A stretch of DNA of 64,000 bases from a bacterium (GTDB lineage Bacteria; Planctomycetota; Planctomycetia; Kolteriales; Kolteriaceae). Positions 9,167 through 18,177 of the stretch are shown here, piece by piece. The stretch's first letter is position 1, and every line of letters starts with the position of its first letter. A program made the translations under genes and the position numbers. A model generated the notes under the pieces. It saw only the letters and a list, made by a program, of their open reading frames with translations, was not told the origin of the DNA and did no database searches. The DNA lies in the NCBI GenBank assembly GCA_019753235.1, contig JAIELF010000041.1:31152-95151 (forward strand). Direction: 5' to 3'.

Positions 9167-9953
9167 GCCGATACTCTCCTCGAGCACGGATCGAAGGTTA
9201 ATCTTCGATCGCGTGAAAGACCCTTTGATGAACGAAGGCTTGCCTAGAAAAAGGTTTGGCCCATGCCGATAACCTCTTTCGTCCCATCATCTCCTGCCTA
9301 TCGACGGTCACCGACCGACGAAAAGTCCCTGCTTACCCTCGACGGAGCGCGGGCCGATCGCTTTCCTCAAGGGTTACTACGATCGTTCCGTCCCTTAAGG
9401 TCGCTCAGCACGCTCGCATCCAAGTCGCTTGGCCAGATCGCGGAGATTCTCGAAGGCAGGACAGTTCCAGTTTAAACGTTGGCGTCGAGAGGGTCAACGT
9501 AAACGGAATCCCTTCACTGTTTTGAGAAGAGTTCCTCTCCTGCTTGAACCGCTTGATCCGCATCATCGGGAGATTTACCCCAGTCGTTACGACCCGCATC
9601 CCGATCAGAAACGCAATCGACTTTGCTCGACCTGTCGGCGAGGATGCAACTTAGTGATGCAGTTTCGCGGGCGGGGCAAGGATCTGGAACAGTTCCCTCC
9701 TAGCTAAAGAAACATAAGTAATTCACTTACTACGGTTTCCGATTTCGGTGCAGGAGGGGTCGGAAAGAGCCCCCCGCGGCGCGCCCCTTGCACTCTTGGG
9801 TGGCAAATGGGATGTGGACGTTGGCACGGCTGGCTTCCTACGGGGGCCCGGTAACAGGCTGGTCGGCGTCGATTCGGTGAGCCCAGGCAGGTGGCGGGGC
9901 ATCTCGGCGGAAGTCGATCGATCACGGTCGTCATTTTAAAGGGATAGATCGGG
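9167..9953. other. Intergenic region of 787 bases, no gene seen
   Basis: It lies between two divergent genes and so should hold at least two promoters. Short open frames here have inconsistent codon use and no recognisable translation. A small palindrome, TAAGTAATTCACTTA at 9715-9729, and a GC-rich block near 9770-9790 are the only local structures I noted. I found no tRNA, RNase P, tmRNA or SRP RNA signature. Confidence 0.5.
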
Positions 9954-11429
9954 ATGAAGTTTAACGGCTACGCCACGGACGATTTCTGGGACGAAATGTT
10001 CCTCGGCCGGTCGGAGGAGCATGGCCATGCCATCGCCCGCGAGGCGGCCCGCATGCTCGTCGAGCGGATCGAATCCCTCCCCGAGGGCGAAGTTCAACGA
10101 CGGCAGGCATCCGCCGAGCGGGCCCTTTTGCAAATGGGAATCACTTTTACCGTTTATGGGGATGATCAGGGGACGGAGAAGATTTTTCCCTTCGACCTCA
10201 TTCCGCGAATCATCGATGCGGACGAATGGCTGATGATCGAGAAGGGGCTCGTTCAGAGAATCCAAGCCCTGAACATGTTTCTGGATGACATCTATCACGA
10301 TCAGCGGATCCTCAAGGATCGCGTCATCCCCGAGCACGTCATCTACAGCGGCAAATCCTTCCGCGAACAATGTATCGGCCTGAACCCACCAAAGGGGATC
10401 TGGTGTCATATCACCGGGACGGATCTGGTTCGCGATAACCAGGGGCAGATTTATGTCCTTGAAGACAACATGCGCGTCCCCTCGGGCGTGAGTTATGTCC
10501 TCGAGAACCGAGAGGTGATGAAGCGGACCTTCCCTCAAATGTTCGAAGCGACCCGAATCGTTCCGGTCGACAAATACCCCAGTCAATTGCGTGAAACGCT
10601 CGAACATCTTTCTCCGAATGCGGTGAGCGAGCCCAAAGTGGTCGTGCTGACGCCAGGCATTTACAACTCGGCGTACTTCGAGCATTCCTTCCTCGCTCAA
10701 CAAATGGGGGTGGAACTCGTCGAGGGTCGCGACCTGGTCGTGGCGGACGGCTTTGTCTTCATGAGGACGACCAAGGGCTTCGAACGAGTCGATGTGATCT
10801 ATCGTCGGCTGGATGATGACTTCCTCGATCCGAAAACGTTTCGGCCCGATTCGCTCTTAGGTGTGCCGGGCATTTTTGATGTCTATCGTTCGGGTCGTGT
10901 GGCGATGGCCAACGCCCCGGGTAACGGGATTGCCGACGACAAAGTGGTTTACGGCTACGTCCCGAAAATCATCAAGTACTACCTCGATCAAGATCCCATT
11001 ATTCCCAACGTTCCGACGTACATGTGTTGGGACGAGAAAGAACGGGAGTATGTGCTGGCCAATCTCGACAAACTCGTGGTGAAGGCGGCCAACGAGTCCG
11101 GCGGCTACGGGATGTTGATTGGTCCCCACTCGACCGCCGAGCAACGCGCCAAGTTTGCCGAGCTGATCAAAGAGAATCCTCGAAACTATATCGGCCAGCC
11201 GACCTTGTCGCTCTCGCGCGTCCCCACACTGTGCGAGAATAAATTTGAAGGTCGCCACGTCGATCTGCGTCCCTACATCCTTTACGGAAAGGATATCTGG
11301 GTCCTTCCCGGTGGACTGACGCGGGTGGCCCTCAAAAAAGGATCGCTGGTGGTCAATTCATCGCAGGGTGGCGGAAGCAAGGATACTTGGGTCTTACAAG
11401 GAAAACGACCATCGGTGGCAAAGGCGTGA
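9954..11429 (+). CDS. Circularly permuted ATP-grasp protein
   Basis: A 491-residue protein of the circularly permuted type 2 ATP-grasp family (COG2308; DUF404/DUF407 in older naming). Recognisable parts are the N-terminal WDEMF region, [10 protein letters not shown], the [19 protein letters not shown] motif, [17 protein letters not shown] (nucleotide-binding strand and glycine loop) and a C-terminal [19 protein letters not shown] that is typical of the family end. ATP-grasp enzymes join a carboxylate to an amine through an acyl phosphate; this subfamily is predicted to be an amidoligase, with substrates unknown. It stands first in a set with an alpha-E gene and an Anbu gene. The start has a modest ribosome site (AAAGGGATAG). 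Confidence 0.85.
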   Translation: MKFNGYATDDFWDEMFLGRSEEHGHAIAREAARMLVERIESLPEGEVQRRQASAERALLQMGITFTVYGDDQGTEKIFPFDLIPRIIDADEWLMIEKGLVQRIQALNMFLDDIYHDQRILKDRVIPEHVIYSGKSFREQCIGLNPPKGIWCHITGTDLVRDNQGQIYVLEDNMRVPSGVSYVLENREVMKRTFPQMFEATRIVPVDKYPSQLRETLEHLSPNAVSEPKVVVLTPGIYNSAYFEHSFLAQQMGVELVEGRDLVVADGFVFMRTTKGFERVDVIYRRLDDDFLDPKTFRPDSLLGVPGIFDVYRSGRVAMANAPGNGIADDKVVYGYVPKIIKYYLDQDPIIPNVPTYMCWDEKEREYVLANLDKLVVKAANESGGYGMLIGPHSTAEQRAKFAELIKENPRNYIGQPTLSLSRVPTLCENKFEGRHVDLRPYILYGKDIWVLPGGLTRVALKKGSLVVNSSQGGGSKDTWVLQGKRPSVAKA

Positions 11430-11635
11430 ACTGTCCCATTCCTTTTGCTTCTGATCTTCAAGGAAAAACCGGACGAGATTGATGAGACGGGGCTGATACG
11501 CGAGCGAATGCCCGCTTCTCGATCCCAGGCAAGTGGGCTTCGCTTTCGGAACATCAGGAGAGGTGATGGCAGACGGTCGTGCGTGCGGTCGGAAGCAATG
11601 CCGACGCCTACCAATGAGGACAACAGAGGATATCG

Positions 11636-12630
11636 ATGCTTAGTCGAGTGGCCAATCTATCTATTGGATGAGTCGTTATCTTGAACGAGCCGACAATGTC
11701 GCCCGCTTCATCGATGTCAATCTCCACATCCTTTTGGACATGGTGGTTGGCTCCGACGCGCAGTGGATGCCCCTTGTCAACACGACCGGCGACGCACGCG
11801 AGTTTCAAGAACGATACGGCGAACCCACACGGGAAAACGTGATTCACTTCTTGACCTTCGACGGAAGCTACGCCAGCTCGATCCTTTCCTGTGTCCGTCG
11901 GGCCCGAGAGAACGCCCGCAGTGTGCGAGAGATCATCTCGTCGGAAATGTGGGAACAGATCAACTCGTTCTACTTGATGGTGACCGATGCCAGTCGGCGT
12001 GGCTGGAATGTCTCATCCCCGCATGATTTTTACGGGGAGATTCGTCGAACCTCGCAGCTCTTCTCGGGCATCACCGATGGGACGATGTCGAGGGAACAAG
12101 GTTGGCATTTCTATCGTCTGGGGACCATGCTCGAGCGGGCGGATAAAACGTCCCGTATTGTCGATGTGAAGTACTTCATTTTGCTTCCCAGTGTCTCGCA
12201 TGTCGGTTCTCCCTACGACGACATTCAATGGTCGGCGCTTCTCAAAAGCACCGGTGGTTTTGAGATGTACCGCAAGCAGTACGGCCTCATTTCGCCGCAC
12301 AGTGTTGTCGAGTTTCTTATCCTCGACCGCCATTTTCCTCGCTCGGTTCAGTACTGCTTGCAGCGGGCGGAGGAATCGTTGCACGCGATTTCTTCAAGCG
12401 AACGAGGAACGTTCATCAACGAGGCAGAACAGAAGCTCGGCTATGTTCGATCGAAGCTAGCCTACACGACGATCAAATCGATCATCGAGAAAGGCCTTCA
12501 CGAATGCATTGACGGCCTGCAGTCGGATTTCAATGAAGTTGGCGACGCCATATTTCATACGTTCTTCGAGATGCGCCCTTACGCCCAGCCAGGCATGCGG
12601 CAATCGCAAAGCATGTCGCCCGAAGAATAG
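11636..12630 (+). CDS. Alpha-E domain protein with an apparent 1-base frameshift
   Basis: From 11668 the translation is a full alpha-E (DUF403, COG2307) protein of 320 residues beginning MSRYLERADNVARF. Family members usually begin a few residues earlier, with MLSRVANSIYW joined to this. Exactly that peptide, MLSRVAN, is encoded from an ATG at 11636 that has an AGAGGA ribosome site, but it is in another frame. Adding one T near 11656-11657 restores N-S-I-Y-W and joins the frames. Either the genome or assembly carries a one-base deletion, or translation starts at 11668, which lacks a good ribosome site. The helical protein is an obligate neighbour of COG2308 ATP-grasp proteins; its own activity is unknown. 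Arg and Glu residues of the RYLERA repeats are retained. Confidence 0.8.
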
Positions 12631-12742
12631 ACTCGTCGAGCAATGCCTTGGAGGCTGAACATATCTGTTCTCATCGCGATCAGGGGGAACTTCTTGCCGC
12701 GTGTTGTTTCTCGGAAGCGGCATGGACTAAAGGGGGGCTCGC

Positions 12743-13468
12743 GTGACCTTTTGCTTGGGAATGACCGTGAAGGACGGCATCGTCGGCTTATCCGATACCC
12801 GTGTGACAACAGGGAATGAATGTATCACGGCCAAAAAAGTTGTCCGATACGAACGGCATGGTGCCTCCTTTTTCGTCATGACTGCGGGCTTACGCAGTGT
12901 GCGGGATAAGACGCTGACCTATTTCGAGGAAGCCGAACAGCATTTCGATCAAACGATCGACCGTCTCTTCAAAGTCGTTAACGCGCTAGCCGAGCAGCTC
13001 CGCCGAGTTGAGCGAGAAGACAAAGAAGCTTTGGCCGAGAGTGGATTGCCGTTTCATTTCTCTGCCTTGGTCGGCGGTCAACTTTTGCGCGATACCGAGC
13101 ACAAACTCTATCTACTCTATTCGCAGGGAAACTGGGTCGAAATCTCGCCCGGCACGCCCTACTCGATCATCGGCGCGACCGGCTATGGAAAGCCTGTGCT
13201 CGATCGGACGCTGCACTACACCGACACGCTTCAACACGCGCTTAAGGTCGGATGCCTTGCCTTCGACTCGACGCGTATCAGCGCGGCCGACGTCGATTTT
13301 CCGCTCGACGTTGTTATCTATCGGCGCGGCTCGTTTCACTTGGTGGAAAAGCGCTACGACAAAGAGGATCTCCGCAACCTCACCGGTTGGTGGCAAGATC
13401 GACTTCGGCAATCGATTCAGCAGCTTCCCGAGGATTCCATCGCCGGCATCTTCGACGAACCATCCTGA
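12743..13468 (+). CDS. Anbu-type proteasome-like Ntn hydrolase
   Basis: 241 residues, matching COG3484 (Anbu, ancestral beta subunit), a self-compartmentalising peptidase related to HslV and proteasome beta subunits. The GTG start puts Thr directly after the initiator (MTFCLGM), giving an N-terminal Thr nucleophile after Met removal. SDTRV around residue 18 supplies the conserved Asp, and ITAKKVV around 28-34 the conserved Lys. GATGYGKPVLDR and SADVDFPLDVVIY are typical later motifs. Length fits the family. It follows ATP-grasp and alpha-E genes, the known Anbu neighbourhood, and AGGGGGG precedes the start. The transglutaminase-like protease often found in this set is not present. Likely a cytosolic ring-forming hydrolase acting on the product of the neighbours. 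Confidence 0.85.
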   Translation: MTFCLGMTVKDGIVGLSDTRVTTGNECITAKKVVRYERHGASFFVMTAGLRSVRDKTLTYFEEAEQHFDQTIDRLFKVVNALAEQLRRVEREDKEALAESGLPFHFSALVGGQLLRDTEHKLYLLYSQGNWVEISPGTPYSIIGATGYGKPVLDRTLHYTDTLQHALKVGCLAFDSTRISAADVDFPLDVVIYRRGSFHLVEKRYDKEDLRNLTGWWQDRLRQSIQQLPEDSIAGIFDEPS

Positions 13469-13806
13469 CCAACGACTTTTTGACTGGGACTGTTTCACCA
13501 ACGCTTGAGTCCTCGGCGCGAGATCTTTTTTCGGCATGGCGAAGTCCGGTTCCATGGAGAGCGAGTCCGGGAGTCGAGCCGGCTCATCCGCGTCCAAAAC
13601 GAACCTCCTGTCCAAAAGCACAGTCTATTCTGGTCGATTCGAGCCGGCTCATTCTTGGTCGAGCGGTCGACTGAATGGACGTTTCGGACGCCGCCGATCG
13701 GTTTGGCTTGCGGATGTATCGCTTCGCGACCGCCGGCAAATCGCTATAAGTCAAAGCAACCCCTTCATCGGGCGTAGGACAAAAACGAAACAGGAATCGA
13801 ACCAAC
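13469..13806. other. Intergenic region of 338 bases with a 14-bp direct repeat
   Basis: No convincing gene. A 14-base direct repeat (TCGAGCCGGCTCAT) occurs at 13574-13587 and 13639-13652, 65 bases apart; its core GAGCCGGCTC is itself palindromic. It lies 155-230 bases before lysS and could be chance or a binding site. Confidence 0.45.
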
Positions 13807-15312
13807 GTGGCCTATCAACCCAGCAACAAGTTTGAGCAAGTCCGTGCAGAAAAGTTAGAGCGTCTCGCTGCCCTGGGGATCGATCCTTGGGGGAGCCGAT
13901 TCGACGATCGCCAGCCGATCGGTCAAGTTCGCGAACTGGCTCCGGAATCGGGCGAAAGTCATATCCGCGTCCGAACGGCCGGCCGGGTTCTTTCGAAGCG
14001 GGATAGCGGGAAAGCCTGTTTCTTTGATCTTGCCGACAAGAGTGGCCGGGTTCAGGTCCTCGCAGGTCAAAAGCAAATTGCTGATGACTGGAAAGTCGTC
14101 GAACTGTTGGACCTGTGGGATATGGTCGGCGTCGAGGGCATCATTGGAAGAACCCGCACGGGCGAGGTCACAATCTTTGCCCACCGGATCTTTTTTTTGA
14201 CAAAGACGCTTGCCCATCCTCCCGAAAAGTACCACGGCGCGCAGGATGTCGAGATCCTGCTTCGGCACCGGTACATCGACATGATTCAAGATGCCAGCGT
14301 GATCGCGCGATTCGAGCAGCGGGCGAAAATACTTGGCTTCATCCGGCGATTTTTAGCGGGTGAAGGATTCACCGAAGTGGAAACACCCTCGATGCAGGCA
14401 ATCGCGGGTGGCGCGGCCGCTCGACCCTTCATCACCCATCACAATGCGCTCGACCTACAGCTTTATCTCCGCATCGCGCCGGAACTCTATTTGAAGCGAT
14501 GCCTGGTCGGTGGGATGGAGAGGGTCTTTGAGATCGCTCGCGTCTTTCGTAACGAAGGGATCGACGCGACGCATAATCCTGAGTTCACGATGATGGAACT
14601 CTACGAAGCGTACGGCGACTACAACCGAATGATGGAGATTACCGAGCAGATCGTCGTCGGGGCCATGAAAGAAGTCGGCTTGCCGATGCAGATGACCTAC
14701 GGCGAGTATCAACTCGATTTCACTCCCCCTTGGCGAAGAGCCACCTACGACGAACTCTTGGCCGAGCATGCCGGCTGCCACATGGACCAGCCCGAGCAGA
14801 TTCTCGCCGCTGCCAATGCCAGGGGAATCGCGACGGCGGGAAAGGACATCGACCTGATCGTCAGCGAACTCTTCGAAGCAACGGTCGAGGATGTTCTGAT
14901 CGGGCCGGTATTCGTGATTGACTATCCTGCCTCTCTTTGCCCGCTTACCAAAAGAAAGACCTCCAATCCGAAGGTGGCCGAGCGTTTTGAGCTGTTTGTC
15001 GCGGGGATGGAGCTCGCCAACGCGTACACGGAATTGAATGACCCGATTCTTCAGGAAGAGCTTTTCACGAAACAACTTTCCGGGCAAAAGGAAGAGGATT
15101 CGATGGCGAAGATGGACCTCGAGTTCATTCTTGCCCTCAAACATGGGATGCCGCCTGCAGGGGGCTTGGGAATCGGGATCGATCGTCTGGTGATGTTGCT
15201 CACCTCCAGCGAAACGATTCGGGACGTGGTGATTTTCCCTCTGCTGAGGCCTCGGCCTCTTTCGGCCGGCATCAACCCGATCAGCGACGACCAGAGCGAG
15301 CCTGCCTCTTAA
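13807..15312 (+). CDS. lysS: Lysyl-tRNA synthetase, class II
   Basis: 501 residues, normal for LysRS-II, which charges tRNA-Lys with lysine in the cytosol. The N-terminal OB-fold anticodon-binding domain spans roughly residues 55-150 (VRTAGRVLSKRDSGKACFFDLADKSG). Class II motif 2 is the FEIARVFRNEGIDATHNPEFTM run, and motif 3 is GLGIGIDRLVMLLT near the C terminus, with the ATP-binding Arg. ELFVAGMELANAYTELNDP is the characteristic LysRS segment. The start is GTG at 13807. It precedes an ABC export pair by about 50 bases and may share a transcript with it. Confidence 0.97.
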   Translation: MAYQPSNKFEQVRAEKLERLAALGIDPWGSRFDDRQPIGQVRELAPESGESHIRVRTAGRVLSKRDSGKACFFDLADKSGRVQVLAGQKQIADDWKVVELLDLWDMVGVEGIIGRTRTGEVTIFAHRIFFLTKTLAHPPEKYHGAQDVEILLRHRYIDMIQDASVIARFEQRAKILGFIRRFLAGEGFTEVETPSMQAIAGGAAARPFITHHNALDLQLYLRIAPELYLKRCLVGGMERVFEIARVFRNEGIDATHNPEFTMMELYEAYGDYNRMMEITEQIVVGAMKEVGLPMQMTYGEYQLDFTPPWRRATYDELLAEHAGCHMDQPEQILAAANARGIATAGKDIDLIVSELFEATVEDVLIGPVFVIDYPASLCPLTKRKTSNPKVAERFELFVAGMELANAYTELNDPILQEELFTKQLSGQKEEDSMAKMDLEFILALKHGMPPAGGLGIGIDRLVMLLTSSETIRDVVIFPLLRPRPLSAGINPISDDQSEPAS

Positions 15313-15363
15313 GTAGGTTGGCCGGTTCGTCTTGCTCCTGTCATTCGGAGGACGGTCCAGCCG

Positions 15364-16707
15364 ATGTACATCCTGAAGCTCTGCGGCAAATACATGACGA
15401 CCCGTTACACGGCGCTGGCCAGTGTCGCGAGCATTCTTCTAGGCGTCGCGACGCTCATCGTGGTCAACAGCGTCATGACGGGCTTTCGAACCAAGATGCG
15501 CGAGCGATTGCACGGGATTCTCTCGGATGTCGTCGTCGAGGCGCGGGCTCCGCTGACGGGTTTTCCCGAACCCGATTACATCATGAAGCGGATTAGTCAG
15601 AGTTCGATCGGCGACAAGATTGCGGGGATGACGCCGGCAATCGAAACGCTGGCGATTCTGACCTACAAACCGAAAGGCTACGCGAATGCGTTGACTCGAC
15701 CGGTGCAGATCGTTGGGATCGATCCCAAGGGTCGATGCGAGGTGGGCGATTTTGCTTCGCACCTGGTCAACAAAGAGAACAAAGCCCAGCCGTCGTTTGA
15801 ACTCCGTGCCGATGCCCTCGAATGGCGGCAAGCCAACAGCGACATCATCGATCAGAAAGAATCCTGGCCTGGCGCGATTGTCGGCTATCAGATCGCCACC
15901 TTCCGCGCTCAAGGTATGAACTACGACGAGTACCTTGTTTATCCGGGTAACGAAGTCATCATCACGACAGTCGCCAACGGAGACGGCGGACGACCGGAGC
16001 CGAAAAGCTACAAGTTCGTTGTTGCCGACCTTTATAAAAGCGACATGAGCGAATACGACGATCGCTACATGTTTGTCCCGCTCGATGCTCTACAGAATGT
16101 CTGCGGTATGCAGGGCCGAGCGAATACCATTCAAATCAAGCTCAAGGATTTTGCCGACGCGCCGCTCGTTGTCGAGACCCTGCGAAAGGTCTTGCCTCAG
16201 ATGGTTTTCGTGGTGAGTACCTGGGAAGAGAAACAGGGCCCACTGATCTATGCGGTTAAGGTGGAAGCATTTCTCATTAACCTGACGTTATTTTTTATCA
16301 TTGCCGTGGCAGGGTTCGGCATCCTGTCGACGTTTGCCATGATGGTCATCGAAAAGACTCGCGATATCGGCTTGCTAAAGGCGCTCGGGGCATCGTCGAC
16401 GGGCATTACCAATCTTTTCCTGGTCTATGGATCGGCCCTGGGAATCATTGGAGCAGGGGCGGGGGCGGTAATCGGCATCATCTTAACGTACAAGCTCAAC
16501 GCGATTGAAGAGACTCTCACGGAGTTGACTGGCTTCGAGATTTTTCCTCGAGATATCTACTACTTCGACGAGATTCCGATTCTGCTCGAACCGTCCATGG
16601 TGGTGATGGTGGTGGCAGGATCGTTGTTCATCGCGATCGCTGCCGCGGTCTATCCCGCTCGGCGAGCTGCTCGATTGCAGCCTGTGGAGACCCTTCGTTA
16701 TGAGTAA
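15364..16707 (+). CDS. LolC/FtsX-type ABC transporter permease
   Basis: 447 residues with the MacB/LolC topology: one transmembrane helix near the N terminus (about 20-40, TALASVASILLGVATLIVVNSVMTG), a periplasmic domain of about 250 residues, and three helices in the last 150 residues (LTLFFIIAVAGFGILSTFAMMV, LVYGSALGIIGAGAGAVIG, VVMVVAGSLFIAIAAAVYPA). The TRDIGLLKALGAS coupling helix and the ending PARRAARLQPVETLRYE are diagnostic of LolC/LolE permeases that extract lipoproteins from the inner membrane. Only one permease gene is present, so it probably works as a homodimer. GGAGGA precedes the ATG, and the end overlaps the ATPase gene by 8 bases. Confidence 0.9.
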   Translation: MYILKLCGKYMTTRYTALASVASILLGVATLIVVNSVMTGFRTKMRERLHGILSDVVVEARAPLTGFPEPDYIMKRISQSSIGDKIAGMTPAIETLAILTYKPKGYANALTRPVQIVGIDPKGRCEVGDFASHLVNKENKAQPSFELRADALEWRQANSDIIDQKESWPGAIVGYQIATFRAQGMNYDEYLVYPGNEVIITTVANGDGGRPEPKSYKFVVADLYKSDMSEYDDRYMFVPLDALQNVCGMQGRANTIQIKLKDFADAPLVVETLRKVLPQMVFVVSTWEEKQGPLIYAVKVEAFLINLTLFFIIAVAGFGILSTFAMMVIEKTRDIGLLKALGASSTGITNLFLVYGSALGIIGAGAGAVIGIILTYKLNAIEETLTELTGFEIFPRDIYYFDEIPILLEPSMVVMVVAGSLFIAIAAAVYPARRAARLQPVETLRYE

Positions 16708-17452
16708 TCCTTGGCCGACCAGCGAGACGATTCTCCGGGCCGACGGCATCCATAAGAGCTTTCACAAAGGGAGTGAAGTTCCCGTGCTGCGCGGGGTCGA
16801 TCTGCAAGTTGCGAGGGGGGAGTTCTTAGCCATCGTTGGATCTTCTGGATCGGGCAAGACAACGTTGCTTCACATCTTGGGGACGCTGGATCGGCCCGAT
16901 CAAGGAGAAGTTCATTGGCGCGGCGAGCGGTTGGATAATCAATCGACGTCGGCCCGCGAGCGATTTCGAAACAAGAGTTGCGGCTTTGTGTTTCAGTTCT
17001 ACCACCTGTTGCCGGAACTCAACACGCTGGAGAACGTCCTTGTCCCCCGGATGATCGAGCTGGGTCCGATGAGCTACTGGCGACAGAAAAAGAAGCTCGT
17101 CCAACGGGCGACAGAGTTGCTCGACCGCGTCGGCCTAAGCCACCGACTCACGCATCGGCCTGCGGAATTGTCGGGAGGGGAGATGCAGCGGACCGCGATT
17201 GCCCGCGCGCTTCTTTCGGAGCCGGAGATACTGCTGGCCGACGAGCCGACGGGCAACCTGGATGCCGAGACGGGGCAAAGCATTTTCGGATTACTCAGCG
17301 AGCTCCGTGAAGAGGCTCGGCTGACGCTGGTATTGGTGACGCACGATGTCAGTTTGGCCCAACGGGCCGACCGAACGTGTCGTCTGGCACAGGGCGTTCT
17401 GGTCACCAGCCATACCGAGTTTCGCCCACGAGCCACGATTTTCGCAGGGTAG
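16700..17452 (+). CDS. LolD/MacB-type ABC transporter ATPase
   Basis: A 250-residue nucleotide-binding subunit that powers the permease encoded just before it. Walker A is GSSGSGKT at residues 47-54, the signature is LSGGEMQR, Walker B is ILLADEPTGNLD, the Q-loop lies in GFVFQFYHLLPELN, and the switch His is in LVLVTHDVSLA. The FQFYHLLPELNTLENV wording is typical of the LolD/MacB group. The 8-base overlap with the permease suggests translational coupling. Substrates are likely lipoproteins or another envelope molecule. Confidence 0.93.
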   Translation: MSNPWPTSETILRADGIHKSFHKGSEVPVLRGVDLQVARGEFLAIVGSSGSGKTTLLHILGTLDRPDQGEVHWRGERLDNQSTSARERFRNKSCGFVFQFYHLLPELNTLENVLVPRMIELGPMSYWRQKKKLVQRATELLDRVGLSHRLTHRPAELSGGEMQRTAIARALLSEPEILLADEPTGNLDAETGQSIFGLLSELREEARLTLVLVTHDVSLAQRADRTCRLAQGVLVTSHTEFRPRATIFAG

Positions 17453-17706
17453 TGGCGTAAGGAGAATGGGTGATCGGCACAAGAGAAGCCGTTCCCCGGA
17501 GCGGGTGATCGCTCCAAACAAAACGGGTCGTCTTGTTCAAAACGTTTTTGGAACCGATGGATTTATGACGTCAATTTGCGGCCAACGAAGGAGCGAGAAC
17601 CTGCCGGGATAGATCGAATTCGATCGTTTGGTCGCCGGCGGCTGTTCCCTTGTTCATTGGCGTGCTAAGGTCTGGAAAGGGCAGTCCCCTGATCCTTCAC
17701 CCAAAG

Positions 17707-18177
17707 ATGCCGGACGAAATGGCCAGTCGTAAAGAGAAACGGCGAGAGACGCTCACACATCGTCTCATTTTACCCGTCGACACAAACCATCATGGGACGT
17801 TGTACGCTGGCTCGCTGTTGCGGATGAGTCTCGAAGCGGCCTACGCGGCCGCCCACCGGACCATCGGTCCCAATGCGAACATTGTCCTTCGTCGCGTTCT
17901 GAATGTCGAATGCAATGAACCGGTTCCGGTCGGCAGCGTGGTCGAGATTCGTGCCACGCTGCTCCATGCTCGGCGAGCGTACGTGGTGATTGGTCTGTTG
18001 GGGTCGCCGATCCAACCTGGCGCGGGCCCGTGGATGGAAGGGTTGATGGCGTTTGTGCAGATCAGCGAGGCCGGCCGGCCGGCACCCTTGCCGATCGATC
18101 TCACGCAGACGGATGCTCCGAGCGCCGATTGGCACGTGATCCACGAGCGAATGAAGAAGCTTCTTCGCGTTAAGTGA
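17707..18177 (+). CDS. Hotdog-fold acyl-CoA thioesterase-like protein
   Basis: About 156 residues from the ATG at 17707, with an in-frame ATG at 17719 also possible. It has the YciA/BACH-like signature VDTNHHGTLYAGSLLRM near the N terminus, then the long hotdog helix AAYAAAHR and strand NVECNEPVPVGSVVEIRATLL. In related thioesterases an Asp follows the hydrophobic helix start (MD); here that position reads Ser (RMSLEAA) with Glu two residues on, so activity should not be assumed. The 3' end overlaps the convergent obg gene by 8 bases. Confidence 0.7.
   Translation: MPDEMASRKEKRRETLTHRLILPVDTNHHGTLYAGSLLRMSLEAAYAAAHRTIGPNANIVLRRVLNVECNEPVPVGSVVEIRATLLHARRAYVVIGLLGSPIQPGAGPWMEGLMAFVQISEAGRPAPLPIDLTQTDAPSADWHVIHERMKKLLRVK

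Noticed and set aside
13574..13652. Two copies of TCGAGCCGGCTCAT as a mobile-element footprint
   Set aside because: Only 14 bases, no flanking inverted ends or gene; more likely chance or a minor binding site.
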